Origin: UBA5359 sp002410925 [NCBI: bacterium UBP13_UBA5359]
GTDB taxonomy: Bacteria > UBP13 > UBA5359
Assembly: GCA_002410925.1 (NCBI GenBank)
Contig: DHPR01000014.1
Span: 1-22,616, forward strand
DNA length: 22,616 nucleotides
Direction of reading: 5' to 3'
The notes under the pieces are model-generated. The model did no database searches. It saw only the letters and a program-made list of their open reading frames with translations, and had not been told where the DNA came from. Positions within the stretch are counted from its first letter, which is position 1, and every line of letters begins with the position of its first letter. Below, in pieces: positions 22,580 through 22,616 of this stretch. Both the position numbers and the translations under genes were made by a program.

Positions 22580-22616
22580 ATGGAGGCAGCGGTGAACGAC
22601 GAAAAGAAGTGGTGGG
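22580..22616 (+). CDS. Possible 5' end of a gene leaving the window
   Basis: GGAGG (22582-22586) is followed by GTG at 22592 and an open frame, MNDEKKWW, to the window edge. An in-frame ATG at 22580 would lengthen it by four residues. There is too little sequence to identify it. Confidence 0.3.
   Translation, partial: MEAAVNDEKKWW

Overview
The window looks like chromosomal DNA of an anaerobic, low-to-mid GC Bacillota (Clostridia-like) bacterium. The evidence is a class III (oxygen-sensitive) ribonucleotide reductase with its activase, split glycine decarboxylase subunits (GcvPA/GcvPB), a tandem glycine riboswitch, NrdR boxes, strong purine-rich ribosome binding sites, consensus sigma-A promoters and frequent TTG/GTG starts. 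I cannot name the species.

Layout. 1-1290 is a graveyard of mobile-element genes: a REP-type Y1 transposase scrap, a frameshifted ExeA-like transposition ATPase and a small double-HTH regulator. 1298-2086 is a WalJ/YycJ-like metallo-beta-lactamase-fold hydrolase. 2314-3405 is a GntR/LacI-type sugar-responsive repressor with its own promoter and an intrinsic terminator. 3575-8530 is one transcription unit, nrdR-nrdD-nrdG plus a B12-binding/radical SAM gene, driven by a promoter that carries two phased NrdR boxes. 8731-12298 is a glycine unit: tandem riboswitch, terminator, gcvH, gcvPA, gcvPB and final terminator, with no gcvT here. 12304-13550 is an MFS transporter. 13613-15864 is a ROK regulator plus a short NagA-like deacetylase.

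The right half is more accessory. An IS30-like transposase tail lies before tRNA-Arg(TCG), and a Fic-protein scrap lies after it. Next come a GNAT-like acyltransferase of unknown substrate, an XRE-cupin regulator with a palindrome over its -10 box and a PHP-domain phosphoesterase. These are followed by tRNA-Lys(CTT) on the minus strand, an 81-residue acidic orphan, an Abi-family scrap, typA/bipA (minus strand) and a PIN-domain toxin-like pseudogene with two small frameshifting insertions.

The core genes serve dNTP synthesis, glycine breakdown, amino-sugar use and translation stress. Around them sits a high density of decayed defence, toxin and transposition genes. I found no complete new system. 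The items most worth a second look are the radical SAM gene coupled to nrdDG, the XRE-cupin/PHP pair with its operator, the orphan acyltransferase, the ROK/short-NagA pair, and the long inverted repeat between gcvH and gcvPA.
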